This document shows positions 13,279 through 14,432 of a stretch of DNA of 14,432 nt, piece after piece. Position 1 is the first letter of the stretch; each line of letters opens with the position of its first letter. The DNA lies in the NCBI GenBank assembly GCA_043721775.1, contig JAYSQA010000435.1:1-14432 (forward strand). The letters run 5' to 3'. Source of the DNA: Stagnihabitans sp043721775 (GTDB lineage: Bacteria; Pseudomonadota; Alphaproteobacteria; Rhodobacterales; Rhodobacteraceae). A model generated the notes under the pieces. It was not told the DNA's origin, made no database searches, and saw only the letters and a list, made by a program, of their open reading frames with translations. The position numbers and the translations under genes are program-made.

Positions 13279-13625
13279 TGCAGTTTCGCCTTTCCGTTAC
13301 CGGTTTGAACGAATTGCGCCGTGCCGATGACCACGCGCAAATCATCCAGGATGATATTCGCGTCACTCACCGGTGCCTGCATCTGGGCAAGCGTTTTGCC
13401 AATCCGCCCATCCCGATCACCCCCCGATTCAAGGGCCTGATGAAGGGTGGCGAGCGCGCGTTTGAAGAAGGCGAAGGCGTCGGCCAGCTTGTTGAGCTTG
13501 GCCCCGAACGGCACAACCTCGCCCGCGATCATCGGAATGACCAAGGCGACCCCGCCGGGGCTGTTGAGGATTGCGGCCTGTTCGTCGGAGACTTCGAAAG
13601 CCAGAATGATTTGATGGGTCATCAT
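13275..13625 (-). CDS. Early prophage protein, 116 aa, unknown function
   Basis: I do not recognise a family. The N-terminal third has two short hydrophobic strands (QIILAFEVS, GVALVIPMIAGEVVPFG). A long helix follows (KLNKLADAFAFFKRALATLHQALES) and the rest has alternating hydrophobic residues, suggesting a small globular or oligomeric cytoplasmic protein. Two adjacent ATGs (13625 and 13622) can start it. GAGG lies 3 bases before the first and 6 before the second, and the first overlaps the MuB-like stop (ATGATGA). It directly follows the ATPase, so a link to transposition or target choice is possible, though only its position suggests this. Confidence 0.7.
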   Translation of the reverse strand: MMTHQIILAFEVSDEQAAILNSPGGVALVIPMIAGEVVPFGAKLNKLADAFAFFKRALATLHQALESGGDRDGRIGKTLAQMQAPVSDANIILDDLRVVIGTAQFVQTGNGKAKLQ

Positions 13626-14401
13626 GCGCCTCTCATGTCGAAAATCTTCAGGTCCTCAATCGCAGCGGCAACGTCTTCCGGTTCCGGTGCTTTTCCGCCA
13701 CTGACTACCCAGCCATGGCGGCAAACGTTGGCCACTTGGCGCAGCGCGCCTCGCTTTGATACGCTCCGGAGCATTTGAAGCGAGGTCGCATTCGTGATGT
13801 GGAACGAAGCCGCGATAGCTTCCACGTCGCCCTTGGCTGGCTCGCGGATGATCACGGGCCGATTGGTTGACACGCGGCCCCAGAGCTGAGGCAAAGACAT
13901 TTCCATGCCCAGCAAGAACAAATCCCCAACCAATGCCACATTGATGAAGCACTCATCTGCCATGGAGCGGAACCATTCGAGAGCCAGCCAGCTATCCGCG
14001 CCCCGCGTGTTGAACTGGCAAAGATACTGCGCCTCATCAATCAAGAGGGTATTCGCGGCTCCGATGCGCTCACCGATTTTGCGGCGCTCATCCGCCAGTC
14101 TGCGGGCATTCGGTTCGCCCAGGTCAAGAGCTCGCATCAGCTCTTGCGCCGCGCTGAATGCACCGCCCTCACCTGCGGTGACCTTGTAGACCACTGCGGA
14201 GGGGTTCGCGTTCTTGAAGCTCCACATCGCCTCCGATTTACCGGAGCCGGGTTGCCCGCTGATCAGTGCCATTTGACCGCCGCCCGATGCCTGAAGCATG
14301 TTCAGGGTACGGAGGATATCAACCGCCGCTTCCGTTTTGACAAAGCCGCCAAGCACTGGTTTTGTGCGCTCATGGCTGCTAAGCTTCACGATATCTGCCA
14401 T
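13622..14401 (-). CDS. MuB-like AAA+ ATPase (transposition target protein)
   Basis: This is a 259-aa AAA+ protein of the Mu B/TniB/IstB-like type. In Mu it binds target DNA, stimulates the transposase MuA and gives target immunity. Walker A is G49-QPGSG-K55-S56 and Walker B is TLLIDEAQYL with D122-E123. A sensor-like VALVGDLFLL and a C-terminal RGALRQV arginine segment follow. Mu B has about 312 residues with an N-terminal HTH domain. Here the ATPase begins after only about 40 residues, so that domain is absent or supplied elsewhere. AAGGAC lies about 7 bases before the ATG at 14401. The transposase gene is expected just to the right, outside the window. Confidence 0.82.
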   Translation of the reverse strand: MADIVKLSSHERTKPVLGGFVKTEAAVDILRTLNMLQASGGGQMALISGQPGSGKSEAMWSFKNANPSAVVYKVTAGEGGAFSAAQELMRALDLGEPNARRLADERRKIGERIGAANTLLIDEAQYLCQFNTRGADSWLALEWFRSMADECFINVALVGDLFLLGMEMSLPQLWGRVSTNRPVIIREPAKGDVEAIAASFHITNATSLQMLRSVSKRGALRQVANVCRHGWVVSGGKAPEPEDVAAAIEDLKIFDMRGA

Positions 14402-14432
14402 TCTAACGTCCTTCGTTGGAGGGCTTTCGCCC

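Noticed and set aside
1..14432. CRISPR array
   Set aside because: No run of three or more regularly spaced repeats; the only repeats are the pairs listed.

Overview
The window looks like the chromosome of a Rhodobacteraceae-type alphaproteobacterium (Rhodobacter/Paracoccus relatives). The evidence is high GC with strong G/C third positions, a host cluster dacC-tmk-holB-tatD-PhnP-like-AEC transporter, and a host intergenic sequence with an AAATATCC plus G-run pattern typical of that group. This placement comes from gene content and style; no database was searched.

Region 1 (1-1194) is AT-richer than the rest. It holds the 3' end of a possible plus-strand gene, a hairpin between convergent genes, and an unrecognised 188-aa minus-strand gene (254-820). 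It abuts the 3' end of a complete tRNA-Ser(UGA) (1195-1284, minus), so it may be the edge of an island. No integrase or attachment repeat is visible.

Region 2 (1285-8519) is host core. It contains a probable 50-aa membrane peptide, a SPOR-domain lipoprotein and a D-Ala-D-Ala carboxypeptidase, both of which act on the cell wall. These are followed by a tightly packed run: thymidylate kinase, DNA polymerase III delta', TatD nuclease, a PhnP-like metallo-beta-lactamase-fold hydrolase and an AEC carrier, with junctions of -4 to +10 bases. The thymidylate kinase carries an unusual alanine-rich insertion of about 55 residues in its LID region.

Region 3 (about 8520 to beyond 14432) is a Mu-like transposable prophage or a derivative of one, with all genes on the minus strand. 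Reading in its own direction, from the right edge leftwards, there is a MuB-like ATPase, three unrecognised small proteins and a GemA/gp16 protein, all coupled by ATGA overlaps. A terminator follows, then a roughly 510-base non-coding stretch with paired operator-like repeats and a tRNA-like structure. After that come the major head protein gpT and the protease/scaffold gpI, then a Mor-like activator, a 71-aa coupled ORF and a small HTH-like protein. The element ends with two 19-bp repeats and a TG/CA terminus. The transposase and left end lie outside the window.

The prophage part is the most interesting. In the portion seen it has a capsid protein and a maturation protease but no portal, terminase, lysis or tail genes. 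The order is gpT then gpI, the reverse of phage Mu, and the presumed activator sits near the right end. It could be a deletion derivative or a compact element that keeps only capsid genes. The tRNA-like RNA, whose anticodon arm ends in a GAAA tetraloop, is the least explained single feature.
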